From Emiliania huxleyi CCMP1516 (taxonomy: Eukaryota; Haptophyta; Isochrysidales; Noelaerhabdaceae): 64,000 nucleotides of DNA. The DNA is taken from NCBI RefSeq assembly GCF_000372725.1, contig NW_005200763.1, forward strand, positions 160,950 through 224,949, in the 5' to 3' direction. Each line of letters opens with the position of its first letter. Position 1 is the first letter of the stretch. The translations under genes were made by a program, and so were the position numbers. Under the pieces are notes generated by a model, which was not told where the DNA came from, made no database searches, and saw only the letters and a list, made by a program, of their open reading frames with translations. Below, piece after piece: positions 39,462 to 53,998 of this stretch.

Positions 39462-40742
39462 ATGAGCGGCGAGTGGCTGCTGCGCCTCGACTCGAGCCTC
39501 TCCCCGCGGCCGACTCGGCCGGCCACGATCGGGCCGATCGCTGGCGGCAGGTCGCTCGTCGTCGGCCGCGACCCGAGCCGGTGTGACGTCGTTCTCGACT
39601 CGGCGGCCTTTCCCGGGCTCATCTCTCGGCAGCATGCTACGATCGTGCTCGAAGAGTCGGGCCCGGTCCTACGAGACTCGTCTCTCAACGGCGTCGGGGT
39701 CGACGGAGGCCGCACCGCACGCGGCGAAGCGCAGCACGTCCCGCTGCGGGACGGCTCGACTCTGGTCTTTGGGGTTCGCGGCTCTGCGACAGAGTTCGTC
39801 TACCGCGTGGCTCAGCGGCAGACCGAGACAAACCCGCAAGCCACGGCTATAGCACCAGAGGGGAGTGAGGAGATCCACACACTCGACACACTGGGTGGCA
39901 GCGACGACGACGACAATGGCTGCATCGGTCCGGCGGTAGCTTCCGATGGCGGGGCCCCGCTCGCGTCAGCGGCGGCGCCTGCGGCTGCGCCGGAGGAGCT
40001 CATGGTGGAGGAGCTGCAGTGCTGCATCTGCGCAGAGCTGCTCGTGCGGCCGTGCCAGCTCCGCTGCTCGCACTCGTTTTGCTCGCCCTGCATCTACGAC
40101 TGGGAGCGCCGCTCGCGCACGTGCGTCATCTGCCGCGAGGAGCTCGAGGAGGCGCCTCCGCAGCCCGTCCGGCTGCTCGACGGCCTCACGCAGAAGCTGG
40201 CCGCGCGCTGCCTCTCCGCCGAGGAGAAGGAGGAGTGGGAGGGGCGCGCGGCCGATTGGGACGGGCGCGCCTCGCAGGCCCGGCAGGTGTGGGGCACGCT
40301 GCCGCCCAAGCCCGCCCCTGCGGGGCCGCCCGTCCATCGGCACGTCGTCTCGAGGGTGGGAAGCGGAGGGGCCGTCTCGACGTGCCGCCGCTGCCTGCGC
40401 CCGATCGCCGCGGGCAGCCTCAAGCTCGGCGTGCGGTCGCACATCCCGCTCTTCAACCACACCGTCGTCTCGTGGCACCACACGAGCTGCCTCCCGCTGC
40501 CCGCCGCGCTGCTCGCCGACGGCGACCGCTGCGCGACGGAGGCGGACGCCGCCGCGCTCCTCGACGAGCGGCTCGACGGCGCGACGACCGTCCTCGCACC
40601 CGAAGAGCGCCGCGCCCTCGCCGCCCAGCTGCTGGCGGACCCGCCCCCCGCCCGCAGCAAGGCGGCGGCGGCGGGGCGGCGCGAGGGCCGCCAGCAGGGC
40701 CGGCGAGAGCCAAGCAGGAACGTGGCCCCGCGCAGGCGCTGA
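39462..40742 (+). CDS. FHA-RING-PARP-type zinc finger protein (probable E3 ubiquitin ligase)
   Basis: A single exon of 426 residues from the ATG at 39462. Residues 15-115 form an FHA domain: VVGRDPSRCDV, SRQHA and SLNGV are its signature strands. A Asp-rich linker follows. Residues 187-224 are a RING-HC finger with Cys187, 190, 202, His204, Cys207, 210, 221 and 224. Residues 308-343 read Cys-x2-Cys-x28-His-x2-Cys (CRRC ... WHHTSC), exactly the PARP-type zinc-finger spacing, with PIAAGSLKLG in the expected place. The C-terminus is basic (Arg/Lys-rich). Known: FHA-RING ligases such as RNF8 and CHFR act in DNA-damage and mitotic checkpoints; PARP-type fingers bind DNA breaks. Inferred: nuclear DNA-damage ubiquitin ligase. 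The exact FHA-RING-PARP-finger order is not one I know from animals. Confidence 0.85.
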   Translation: MSGEWLLRLDSSLSPRPTRPATIGPIAGGRSLVVGRDPSRCDVVLDSAAFPGLISRQHATIVLEESGPVLRDSSLNGVGVDGGRTARGEAQHVPLRDGSTLVFGVRGSATEFVYRVAQRQTETNPQATAIAPEGSEEIHTLDTLGGSDDDDNGCIGPAVASDGGAPLASAAAPAAAPEELMVEELQCCICAELLVRPCQLRCSHSFCSPCIYDWERRSRTCVICREELEEAPPQPVRLLDGLTQKLAARCLSAEEKEEWEGRAADWDGRASQARQVWGTLPPKPAPAGPPVHRHVVSRVGSGGAVSTCRRCLRPIAAGSLKLGVRSHIPLFNHTVVSWHHTSCLPLPAALLADGDRCATEADAAALLDERLDGATTVLAPEERRALAAQLLADPPPARSKAAAAGRREGRQQGRREPSRNVAPRRR

Positions 40743-41662
40743 GAGATGAAGCAGAACGGACAGAACGCCGTTTTCCCCGGATGCAGGGATGCATGCCCCG
40801 TCGTGATGTGTGGAATGGAATAGTGGGTAGAGCTGCGCGCTATTTTTCTCGTTGACCCCGCGCACAGGATTCGGGGAAGGGTGGCTAATGCGCCTAATCG
40901 CTAAAGGGCTCTCTGCCCGCAAGCGGCGCCCCCGCGTCGCAGGCAGCCCGCGCGTCGCACAGACCACAGTCCACGCAGTGTCGCAGACCCAGAGCGGACG
41001 CGGTACCATTGACAAATCCGCTGGTATTGCTGAAAATAATCTCTCTCTGCAATGTACCCCCCCACACGTGCACACGAGACGAACAAATAGCAAAATCCGA
41101 AAGCATGCCGAGATTTTTTTGAAAAGCACTCTCTGTCTTGTATCTTGAATACCGTGGCGAGACTTGGAGCAGTCGGTAACCTCACGAGACTGCGATCTGC
41201 GTGATGACCCGAGGAGTACGACTCCGTGCAAGCCTTCAGCTGGTCCCGGTTTACACCAGAACCTCCGCCAAATCCTTCCTTTAACGTTCTCGGGGTGTGG
41301 GGAGTACATGACAACTTGTGTGCACGCGTGCAGGCTGAACAACGGGCCTCTCAGAAGGTTCAGACGCCAGACAGCTAGCGGGACAAAAGATTCTCGCCAA
41401 TCCAGATACACAAACTTGCCCCCTCGCCCCACGCCGCCACGCGGCGTGGTTGGTGCCACCCTCGCCCGAAAATGAACGAAGAGGAACCCGCGCGCCCGAA
41501 CCCGCTTCTACTTGGGTTTGTCCGCGACACATCGCGGGAAGAGACAGGCCCTTTTCTCGCGCCGGCACGGGGTGCCCATCCCATATCACCCCCGCCGGGG
41601 CGTGAGAACCGAGGCCGAGGCTTTCCTCGTATCACAACCTGAGTCTGCACTCGTGCGTCCCC
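40743..41662. other. intergenic region without recognised gene
   Basis: Contains a degraded copy of the ggtattgctgaaaataatctc repeat (41028-41048) and a small perfect hairpin near 41440 (CCACGCCGC, loop, GCGGCGTGG). No convincing ORF. Confidence 0.5.
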
Positions 41663-42790
41663 ATGGCTCTCCCTGATTTCCCTGAGCTCATCTCGTCGTC
41701 TTCTCCGACGCATCGCCACGGTTTACTCCTCGACCGGTCCTACCCAGATCGCGACGGCTCAATCCTTTCCTTGAATCACGAGGAGGTCGATTTCGAGGCG
41801 GCCCTAGCGGAGGCGGAGGCGGAGGCGGCTGCGGCAGAGGCCGCGGCGGAGGCTGCTGCAAGGGCCGCCGCTGCCGCCGCCGCCGCGGCTCGTGAGAAGC
41901 GAGCCAAGGCGCGCCTGGCTGCCGCAGAAGCCGCCAATTCAAAGGCGCTGCAGATAGCGGCAAATTCAAAGTCGCCGGCAATGTCGGCGGCGCCGACGCC
42001 GACGCTGCCGCCTGCACCGGCTGCACCGGCGACGCCGCCGCAGCCGCCTGCACCGGCTGCACCGGCGACGCCGCCGCCACGGGCTGCGACGTCGGACGCA
42101 CCGCAGGCTCCGGTGCGAGTGCCAGCGCTGCCCGGCGGCTGGGTGATGGAGGCGCAGCGCGTGAGCGTGTGCCGGCTGGAGGAGCTGGCAGAGGCGCACG
42201 ACGCAACCCAGTGCGGGAGCGAGGAGTGGGTGGCGGCCAAGCACGCGCCGCTGTTTGCGCAGGACAGCGCGCTAATGTTTGGGCACTACGACGCCAAGTT
42301 GCGCTGCGACGGCCTCGTCGCCGAGATCCAGCTCACGCCCACGCCCGACCGCTCCTCTTCCCGGCGCTCCACCTCGACCTCCTCGCCCGCGTCGCCCTCC
42401 TCGCCCCCGCCGACTCCGGGCTGGGCCGACGACGTCGACGACGACTGGGCCGCCACCAGCGCCTCGCCTCTGGGAGGGGAGTGGAGCCGCGTGCTCCGCG
42501 TCTCGGTCTCCTGGCGGCGGTACGAGCTCGTCCTGCTGACGCAGCGGGACGCGTCCGGCTGCGAGCTGGCTCTGACCCGCCCCCGCCGCGTCCGACTCCG
42601 CGTGCTCTCTCGTGCCGAGCTGTGGGACTGGGTTCAGCGCTTCCCGCCCACGCTGGTCGACCCGGCGGCATGTGCGGCACTCGCGAAGACAGAGCCGGAC
42701 GCGTCAAAGGCGCAGAGGCTCCGCCTCGCCGCCGCGTACGTGTCGTCGCGCCCGCCAGCCCTTGACTCCGTCCGGCCCTGCTTTGCCTGA
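41663..42790 (+). CDS. uncharacterised protein with Ala-rich helix and Pro-rich linker
   Basis: Single exon, ATG at 41663, 375 residues. Residues 40-90 are an Ala/Glu-rich long helix (EAALAEAEAEAAAAEAAAE) likely to be a coiled coil. Residues 107-145 are two copies of PAPAAPATPP in a Pro-rich linker. The C-terminal 220 residues look folded: GGWVMEAQRVSVCRLEEL, WSRVLRVSVSWRRYELVLL, RVRLRVLSRAELWDWVQRF, with an Asp-rich loop. No signal or membrane segment is visible. I do not recognise the C-terminal fold, but the alternating hydrophobic strands suggest a beta-rich domain. Codon use and the uninterrupted frame support real coding. Confidence 0.65.
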   Translation: MALPDFPELISSSSPTHRHGLLLDRSYPDRDGSILSLNHEEVDFEAALAEAEAEAAAAEAAAEAAARAAAAAAAAAREKRAKARLAAAEAANSKALQIAANSKSPAMSAAPTPTLPPAPAAPATPPQPPAPAAPATPPPRAATSDAPQAPVRVPALPGGWVMEAQRVSVCRLEELAEAHDATQCGSEEWVAAKHAPLFAQDSALMFGHYDAKLRCDGLVAEIQLTPTPDRSSSRRSTSTSSPASPSSPPPTPGWADDVDDDWAATSASPLGGEWSRVLRVSVSWRRYELVLLTQRDASGCELALTRPRRVRLRVLSRAELWDWVQRFPPTLVDPAACAALAKTEPDASKAQRLRLAAAYVSSRPPALDSVRPCFA

Positions 42791-42879
42791 GGCTGAAGCC
42801 CGAGCGGCGGTTGGGTAGCCGTCTCTCGTCATGCCCGACACACCCACAAGCATGAACCATGATGCGGCGATACCTTTCT

Positions 42880-43140
42880 TTTTAGTACGTGTACTTTTCG
42901 CTTACTGGGAGCACAGGGTCTCTCCTTTTTGTATGTATGTTTTTTGTTAGGTTAGGTTAGGTAGGAAGGTGAAGAACCCTCGGACTGGACACCAACGCGG
43001 TATATGGGTGTCAAGTAACAGAAAAGAAAATAAAAGCAAGCAAAAATTGAAGTAACAGCCAGCAACAGAAAAGAATTTAGACAAAACAACTCTCTCTCAC
43101 AGCAGACAGGCTCGACACAGGTGCGAACTGGCGCGTGCTA
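42880..43140. repeat. intergenic repeat patchwork upstream of ALG5
   Basis: Three dispersed repeats abut here: gtacttttcgcttactggga (also near 53910 and 60612), gtaggaaggtgaagaac, and cggactggacaccaacgcgg (also at 33085-33140). A short ttaggttaggttagg run lies at 42947. Confidence 0.65.
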
Positions 43141-43175
43141 GTACTATCAACAGAAAAGAAAAATAAAACGGCGCG

Positions 43176-44839
43176 ATGGTCGCCGCGGGCGGGCTAGCTC
43201 TCGTCGTGCCCTGCTACAACGAGGAGGAGCGGCTCCGCTCCGCTGCGTTTGTCTCGTACCTCGCAGAGACGCCCACGGTGCGGCGCGGCCGCCGCCCGCT
43301 TGCCTTGTGAGGCCCGCAACCAGGTCTTTTCTGCCACGCGTGGTAGGTGCGTCTGATCTTCGTGGATGACGGCTCGTCCGACGGCACGGTGCCCCTCCTG
43401 CAGAAGCTCGTCGCGGCCGCGGCCGGCGGCGCGGAGCTGCTGCAGCTGCCTCAGAATTGCGGCAAGGCAGAGGCGGTGCGGCGCGGGATGCTGCACGCGC
43501 TCGAGAGCGACGCACAGTATGGCGCGGTCGGGTTCTGGGACTCGGACCTCGCCACGCCCCTCTCCGCCGTCGCCGAGCTGCACTCCGTCCTCTGCAGCAA
43601 CCCAGCCCTGCAGATGGTGCAAGGTGTGCGCGCGCGCTCCGCTCGGCAGTCGGCAGTGAACAGCATCCCTTCAAACGGTGGTGTGAAAAGGCGCGCGCGT
43701 CGCCCTCCTCGGTCGGAAGATCCGCCGCTCCCCAAAGAGGCACTACGCCGGCCGCGTCTTTGCGACGCTCGCCTCGCTGGCGCCGGCCCCGGCCTCCGCT
43801 CGGCACACCCGTGACACGCGTCTCTTCACAGCAGCTGCCGGTGTGAGCAGGTGCTCGACATGCCGGTGTACGACACGCAGTGCGGCGCAAAGATCTTCCG
43901 CACGACTCCGGCACTGCGGCGCCCTGCGGACGGCGCGGAATCACGGCCAACCCGTCACTGATGAGTCGAGTACCTCAGGCGCTGCGCACCGTGCTGACGG
44001 CGCCTTTCCTCACGCGATGGGTGCCCTTCAGCGCACGGGGGTGAGGCCTCCTCTTGCACTACGGCCCCACACCGGCCGCACCGGTCTCTAGGTCTTCGAC
44101 GTCGAGATGATTGCGCGCTTCTCCGCGCTGCACCGCACCTCGACCACCACCTCCTCCACCTCCACCGCCGACGCCAAGAGCGACGCTGCCCCGCCCTCGC
44201 CCTCGGCCTCCTTCGAGGCGCCTCCTCTCTCCACACCGCGGCGGGGGCGTCGACTCGGCGCCTCTTCACGCGGGCACGCGTGAGCAGGTCCTGACTGCCG
44301 CCGGCCCCGCCGCCGCCACGCCCGCCGCCGCCGCCAGCGGCGAGGCGCTGCTCGGAGGCGGCACCGAGGCGGCAGCCGAGACGCCGTCCTTCGAGCACAG
44401 CATCTTCGAGTGCGTTTCGGCCGCCGCCGCCTCCGTGAGGTGACGGCGGCCTCACAGCTCCGCGCCCTGAGCAGGTTCCCGCTGCACGAGTGGGTCGACG
44501 TCGCCGGCTCGAAGCTGCGCCTGACCGACGTGGCTCGCATGGCGTACGGGCTCTGCCAGATCTACGCCACCTACTTCCTCCACGAGTGGCCCTCGGGCGA
44601 GCCTTGCACCGCCGCCCAGGCGACTCCAAGTCGGCTCGACCTCGGCTAGCACGGCCGGCTAGCACCTCCACCTCGGCTCCACTTCGGCTAGCACCGCCGG
44701 CTGCATCTCCCGCCGCTGAGATCGCCCTCTCCTCACCTCGCAGGCGACGGCACGGCGCTTGCTCTTCGCCTGGGGCGCGCTGCTCTGCACCCTGCTCGCC
44801 ACCCTCGCCGCGCCGCTGTTGTGGTGGCGCCTCCTCTGA
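43176..44839 (+). CDS. ALG5: dolichyl-phosphate beta-glucosyltransferase, C-terminally anchored
   Basis: The ATG at 43176 is followed directly by GLALVVPCYNEEERL, the first strand of a GT2 fold. After a 69-bp intron (43278-43346) come VRLIFVDDGSSDGT (first Asp pair), LPQNCGKAEAVRRGML, GAVGFWDSDLATPL (DSD metal motif) and, after an introner, LLGRKIRRSPKRHYAGRVFA and TLASL. Then MPVYDTQCGAKIFR, LTAPFLTRW / VFDVEMIARF and finally PLHEWVDVAGSKLRL. These are the diagnostic ALG5 motifs. The last exon, LLFAWGALLCTLLATLAAPLLWW, is a membrane helix just before the stop at 44839. ALG5 makes dolichyl-phosphate-glucose at the ER for N-glycan assembly. Characterised ALG5 proteins are anchored by an N-terminal helix; here I see none upstream, and the anchor is C-terminal. 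A Ser/Thr/Pro-rich insert lies near 44130-44280. Confidence 0.85.
43655..43700 (+). repeat. introner-like intron part
   Basis: Reads GTGAACAGCATCCCTTC and ends GGTGTGAAAAG just before the exon coding ARVALLGRKIRR. Confidence 0.55.
43811..43850 (+). repeat. introner, about 40 bp, in plus-strand gene
   Basis: GTGACACGCGTCTCTTCACA, then GCAGCTGCCG, then GTGTGAGCAG before VLDMPVYDTQC. It shows that the element is oriented with the gene, since here the consensus is on the plus strand. Confidence 0.8.
44255..44287 (+). repeat. introner core
   Basis: GGCGCCTCTTCACGCG, ending GCGTGAGCAG, in the variable insert region of ALG5. Confidence 0.7.
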
Positions 44840-45306
44840 GCGCCGCTTCTCTGATGGCGCAGCGCTGTGGCGAGGCCGCACCGCCCGCACCGCCCTTGCG
44901 CTTGTCTTTATTTGCCGGCTGTGGCGGCGCCGTTTGTGTTTTGAGCGGCGCGTGAGCATTACACTCGACGGAGTGAGACATATTGAGCCACCTGTCGTGG
45001 CAGATGTGATCTCAGATGAGAGAGAGAGACACGCTTGTGTGATATCTGATGTGGCGCGAGATGATGGCGGAGAGATATGATCACGTGTCGAAAAAACAAA
45101 ACAACGTGAAAGGCCTGGACGCGGCACATGCGCGCGTGCCACCACCGACAAGCGACGACATGGGCGCCCACGGCCACGCCTCTAAGTAAGAGCTAGTTCG
45201 AGCACGAGCGAGCCAACGACCCGGCTCGCCCAAGTGTGCTGACTGTGGTCTGCACGGCCGGCCGCGCCCGCCAAGAGAGGGATGGGGAGAGAGGGGGAGC
45301 AGCGCA
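44840..45306. other. intergenic region between convergent ALG5 and SEC23
   Basis: Holds both 3' ends and a run of gagatgtgatctcagatgagaga-like purine-rich sequence (kept short here); no gene seen. Confidence 0.5.
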
Positions 45307-50471
<5,165 letters not shown>

Positions 50472-50716
50472 ACCAGTAGGAGGCCCGCGCCTGCCCCCGT
50501 GCCGCCGGGTGCAACCTGTCCTATACGAGAGAGGAATCCCTGGGACCCTGTCGTGTGGGTGAACCCTGCCCAGCCCCCCTCCGTGTCGCGATGCGCTCCC
50601 CGCTCCCGTTCCCCTGTGTCCCTGATCGTCCTTACAAGATCCTGCTCGTGCAGGTGGGGACCCTGTCCTTCTCCCACCCCTCGTTTGGCGTGCCCGTTTT
50701 ATTTATTGCTCGTATG

Positions 50717-50800
50717 CCACGTCGCCGCCTGTGTTTGGGTTTCTATGTTTGCGATTTGGAATTTGGTATTTGTCCAACTCTTTGTTTATTATTTATTTAA
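50717..50800 (+). repeat. dispersed repeat TTTGGGTTTCTATGTTTGCG, copy 1
   Basis: Diverged copy of a segment that also occurs at 51046-51130, 52081-52160 and 53122-53205, always in this orientation and always followed by an AT-rich tail with ttgtttattta. Confidence 0.8.
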
Positions 50801-51045
50801 GATCGCAAGGGCGGGGACCTGTTGCGGTGTTTGCTGGTTCTTTTTTACCCTAACCCACCTCACAGTAGAGAGGTGTCCGTTTTTATTTATTCCATCCCTA
50901 CAAAGAACAGTCGCCGACCATCCCTACAAAGAACCCTGCACATACACCGACAATTTCTGCTCCTTTTTACCCATCAGCCATCTCCTAGCAGAGGTGCCCG
51001 TTTTATTTATTCTTGCACCTCCTTGCTCTCCTATGTGCTATGTGC

Positions 51046-51130
51046 CACGTGGCTGTGTGTGTTTGGGTTTCTATGTTTGCGATTTGGATTTTGGATTTTC
51101 TACTGCACTTTGTTTATTTATTTCTCAGTA
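51046..51130 (+). repeat. dispersed repeat TTTGGGTTTCTATGTTTGCG, copy 2
   Basis: Preceded by gccacgtggctgtgtgtg and followed by the tail ctttgtttatttattt. Confidence 0.85.
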
Positions 51131-51531
51131 CTCATCTTCTTCTCTGTTTGACCGTTTTATTTGTTCAACCAGTAGGAGGCCCGCGCCTGCCCCCGTGCCG
51201 CCGGGTGCAACCTGTCCTATCCCTGTCGTGTGGGTGAACCCTGCCCAGCCCCCCTCCGTGTCGCGATGCGCTCCCCGCTCCCGTTCCCCTGTGTCCCTGA
51301 TCGTCCTTACAAGATCCTGCTCGTGCAGGTGGGGACCCTGTCCTTCTCCCTTCTCCCACCCCTCGTTTGGCGTGCCCGTTTTATTTATCCAGCCCCCCTC
51401 CGTGTCGCGATGCGCTCCCCGCTCCCGTTCCCCTGTGTCCCTGATCGTCCTTACAAGATCCTGCTCGTGTGCAGGTGGGGACCCTGTCCTTCTCCCACCC
51501 CTCGTTTGGCGTGCGCGTTTTATTTATTCCC

Positions 51532-51662
51532 TGTGTGGTGGCGGCGTGCCGTTCTCCCATCCCTCCCTTGGGTTGTGTGTTCTCTTTCTTTCTTTCTGGC
51601 GGCGTGCCGTCCTCCCATCCCTCCCTTGGGTTGTCCGTTTTCTTTCTTTCTTTTTTTTACCA
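51532..51662 (+). repeat. two tandem copies of the ATCCCTCCCTTGGGTTG repeat with TTTC tail
   Basis: Each copy reads ggcggcgtgccgt, then cctcccatccctcccttggg, then gttttctttctttc. Family members occur at 18157, 53422, 56334 and inverted at 59370 and 62600. Confidence 0.88.
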
Positions 51663-52080
51663 GGGGTTTTAGGTACTACATGTATATTGTTGGCAAGGTC
51701 GTTGTCTGCTCTATTTATTCTAAGCTGCTTATGTGGCACCGCAGAGGCTCCCTTGGGGATGCTTGAGGCCACCCCAACCACTCACGAAGCCTTACGTGGG
51801 CGTATTCAAATCTACTTTTATGGTTTACCTACATTATGCGAGTAGTATTCGCGCGCAAGAAGCGTCGCTACACAGAGCCTACCCGCCCCCCACCGGGCCG
51901 AAGAGCCAGCCCTATCCGCGCGGCGATGCGCCCTGCCCCGTCGCTTTTGCAAAATCCTGCAAAGGTGGGGACGTGTCTGTCCTCGACCCAGCCCTAGCTT
52001 GGGATGTCCGTTATATTTCTCGCTCGTGCGTCCTTGTGCTTGGAACTTGGCTAACCTCCTTTCACCTCCTGCTCTCCTAT

Positions 52081-52160
52081 GCCACGTGGCTGTGTGTGTT
52101 TGGGTTTCTATGTTTGCGATTTGGATTTTGGATTTTCTGCTGCACTTTGTTTATTTCTGC
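52081..52160 (+). repeat. dispersed repeat TTTGGGTTTCTATGTTTGCG, copy 3
   Basis: Ends right at the stop codon of the unknown minus-strand gene at 52151, so it forms that gene's 3' region. Confidence 0.85.
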
Positions 52161-53047
52161 AGCTTGAAGGGATCGTCTTTGTATGGCCCCCACCCAAACT
52201 TCCCCTTCTTCTCGAGCGGCATCTGGACCTCCGCCTGCGAGCGGCCATGGAGCGCCGTGGCGTACAGCTCCGTGTTAGCTCGCAGCTCCCTGCATCCGCC
52301 CTTCTCCACATCGCCGGTCATCATGCCGATGCAGAACTCAATCCACGCCTCCACCGCAAACACACGCGGAAGCCCGGTGACCGCATCAACAATGATCTCC
52401 AGCTTGGCGAGGCCGTTTTCCATCACCACCTTGCAGAAGGACGGATACCCCTGCTTTTGAAGCCACGCATCGAAGCCCAGCACCCGCTTCTCGTACTGCG
52501 CGCTCACCCGCTGCTGCCGCTCCTATAAAGACAACCACACGTGTGAGCCTAAGGGAGCGGCGTGCTCTGCCCGCACCGCCGCACCATCACGCGCCTTGCC
52601 TTCGAAGCTGCCTGCCTGGAGCCACACCTGGAACTTGCCGTGGTGCTCGGCGTCGTTTGTGTAGTCCTTGCGTTGCGGCATCGATGCGACCGACAAAGAG
52701 CCCGCTGGGGTCTCCCTTGCGATTGCCTCGGTGCCCCGCCAGCGTGCTTTTGTCATCATGCTGTCGTGCCTCTCCGCAGCCGCCGCGCTACCGCGGCCTC
52801 CGCCGCAGAAGGTGGCCCGCGCCTTCGCGAATCCCGTCTTGCGGCTTTTGCCGGATGCCCACCGCTTGGCCTCATTGCGGGGGCGGCCACCGGGCCGTGC
52901 CGTGGCCGCCCCCGTAGCTCGCGAAGCTGCGAACCGGGCTGCGTCCACTGCGCCGCGCCAGCGCGCCGCGACCGTCGGCCCCCGGACTCGGTTTTTCGCG
53001 GCCTGCGCCGGAGAGTTGGCGGTCGTGTGCTGGGTGGTGATCGTCAT
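52151..53047 (-). CDS. uncharacterised basic protein, two exons
   Basis: Exon 1 (53047-52577) and exon 2 (52522-52151) join in phase 0 to 280 residues across a 54-bp intron that ends TTTATAG. The N-terminal 100 residues are Arg/Ala-rich and could be a targeting or nucleic-acid-binding segment. The rest looks folded: MPQRKDYTNDAEHHGKFQVW, YEKRVLGFDAWLQKQGYPSF, LAKLEIIVDAVTGLPRVFAV, EAWIEFCIGMMTGDVEKGGC and a C-terminal KFGWGPYKDDPFKL. I do not recognise the family. Both flanks are dispersed repeats (3' end inside copy 3 of the TTTGGGTTTCTATG family, 5' side next to copy 4), so it may ride in a repeated unit. Confidence 0.6.
52878..52916. repeat. long perfect-arm hairpin inside coding sequence
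   Basis: GGGGGCGGCCAC and GTGGCCGCCCCC form a 12-bp inverted repeat around an 11-bp GC-rich loop, within exon 1 of the unknown gene at 52151-53047. Confidence 0.75.
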
Positions 53048-53121
53048 CTGTCTGCTCTGCTGTGCTTCTCGCTCGTGCGTCCTTGGACTTGTGCTGACCT
53101 CCTTTCACCTCCTGCTCTCCT

Positions 53122-53205
53122 ATGCCACGTGGCTGTGTGTGTTTGGGTTTCTATGTTTGCGATTTGGATTTTGGATTTTCCATTGCACTTTGTTTATTTA
53201 TTTAT
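53122..53205 (+). repeat. dispersed repeat TTTGGGTTTCTATGTTTGCG, copy 4
   Basis: Preceded by gccacgtggctgtgtgtg and ended by ctttgtttatttatttatt, as in copy 2. Confidence 0.85.
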
Positions 53206-53490
53206 TAGGCAGGAGGCGGCGGCGCCGCAGAACGAAGCAGAGGAGAGCGACGCGACAGAAGAAGAAGAGACAAGGGAGAGAACGACGAGAAGGGGGCGAC
53301 CGCGAGGTGGCATGAAGGTCGCAGCGAGAATCTGCGAGAGACTGCGAAGAGAGATAGGAAGAGGCGGACGCCCAAGGGTGGGCGACGGCTAGCGCACCAC
53401 ACCCCTCTCCTTAAAATCCCTGTGTGGTGGCGGCGTGCCGTCCTCCCATCCCTCCCTTGGGTTGTCCGTTTTCTTTCTTTCTTTCTGGCC
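53206..53490 (+). repeat. ~280-bp dispersed repeat, also inverted at 62600-62900
   Basis: Shares with 62600-62900 (opposite strand) the blocks gaggtggcatgaaggt, gagagataggaagaggc, cccaagggtgggcgacggc and cctgtgtggtggcggcgtgcc, ending in the TTTC tail. The shorter copy at 59370-59475 has only the last part. Confidence 0.85.
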
Positions 53491-53821
53491 CCTCCCTATG
53501 TGTAAGAGCGCGCACGAGTGGGTGTGCGAGCAATATCGAAAGACGGTGAGGAAAGCGGCGAGTCGCAATTGATCCATGTGCTGCTTGGCACGTCGATGGT
53601 GGTGGCGGAATGTGGTTGTGGGTGAGTGGCGGCAGCATGTGGGGGCCGTTAGCCTGCGTTTTCTTTCTTTCTTTGCGGCCCGTTGGATCTTCCATTTATT
53701 TCTTTGCGCGCACGAGAAAGGACGACAGCCGCCCGCCAGAGTTTTCTATCCTGGAGTTTCGTTGTAACCTTCTCTCTTAATATCATCGCAAACCCCGTCA
53801 GCAGTCCTCCTCCGGGAATGT

Positions 53822-53932
53822 ACGTAAGAGCTACATACACTGAGAGAGGCCGACTGCGCTGAGTGGTAGGGCCCCCAAGGGCCTAGAAATCGCGCCTGCC
53901 TCTCCCTTTTCTCCCAGTAAGCTAAAAGTACA
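53822..53932. repeat. ~110-bp MITE-like repeat
   Basis: Related, inverted, to 60598-60720: both share GGCCCC..GGGGCCTAG-type palindromic middle and CTTTTCTCCCAGTAAGCTAAAAGTAC. The ends are imperfect inverted repeats around GTAC. Confidence 0.7.
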
Positions 53933-53998
53933 CTGAATATCTATCTGACACGCCGCAAGGACGCACACGAGGACGCACGTCCCTGGCACGTTCCAAAT

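Larger units (their letters stand above)
50472..51530 (+). repeat. three copies of a CCAGTAGGAGGCCC...CCGTTTTATTTATT unit
   Basis: Copies begin at about 50472, 51168 and (shortened) 51391. Each has the phrase tgcgctccccgctcccgttc, then gatcgtccttacaagatcct, and ends GTGCCCGTTTTATTTATT. Between the first two lie unrelated inserts that also end in CCGTTTTATTTATT. The ORFs through them are by-products. Confidence 0.8.

Noticed and set aside
42945-42965. TTAGG-like run, possible internal telomere repeat
   Set aside because: Only three short copies, part of a dispersed GTAGGAAGGTGAAG repeat that also occurs at 33080 without the run.
43147-45151. Long minus-strand ORFs opposite ALG5
   Set aside because: ALG5 motifs on the plus strand are unambiguous and the antisense frames have only low-complexity Arg/Ala sequence.
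50499-51845. 448-codon plus-strand ORF with repeated RSPLPFPCVPD-like segments
   Set aside because: It runs through several dispersed repeat copies and AT-rich tails; the apparent protein repeats are the DNA repeats read in frame.
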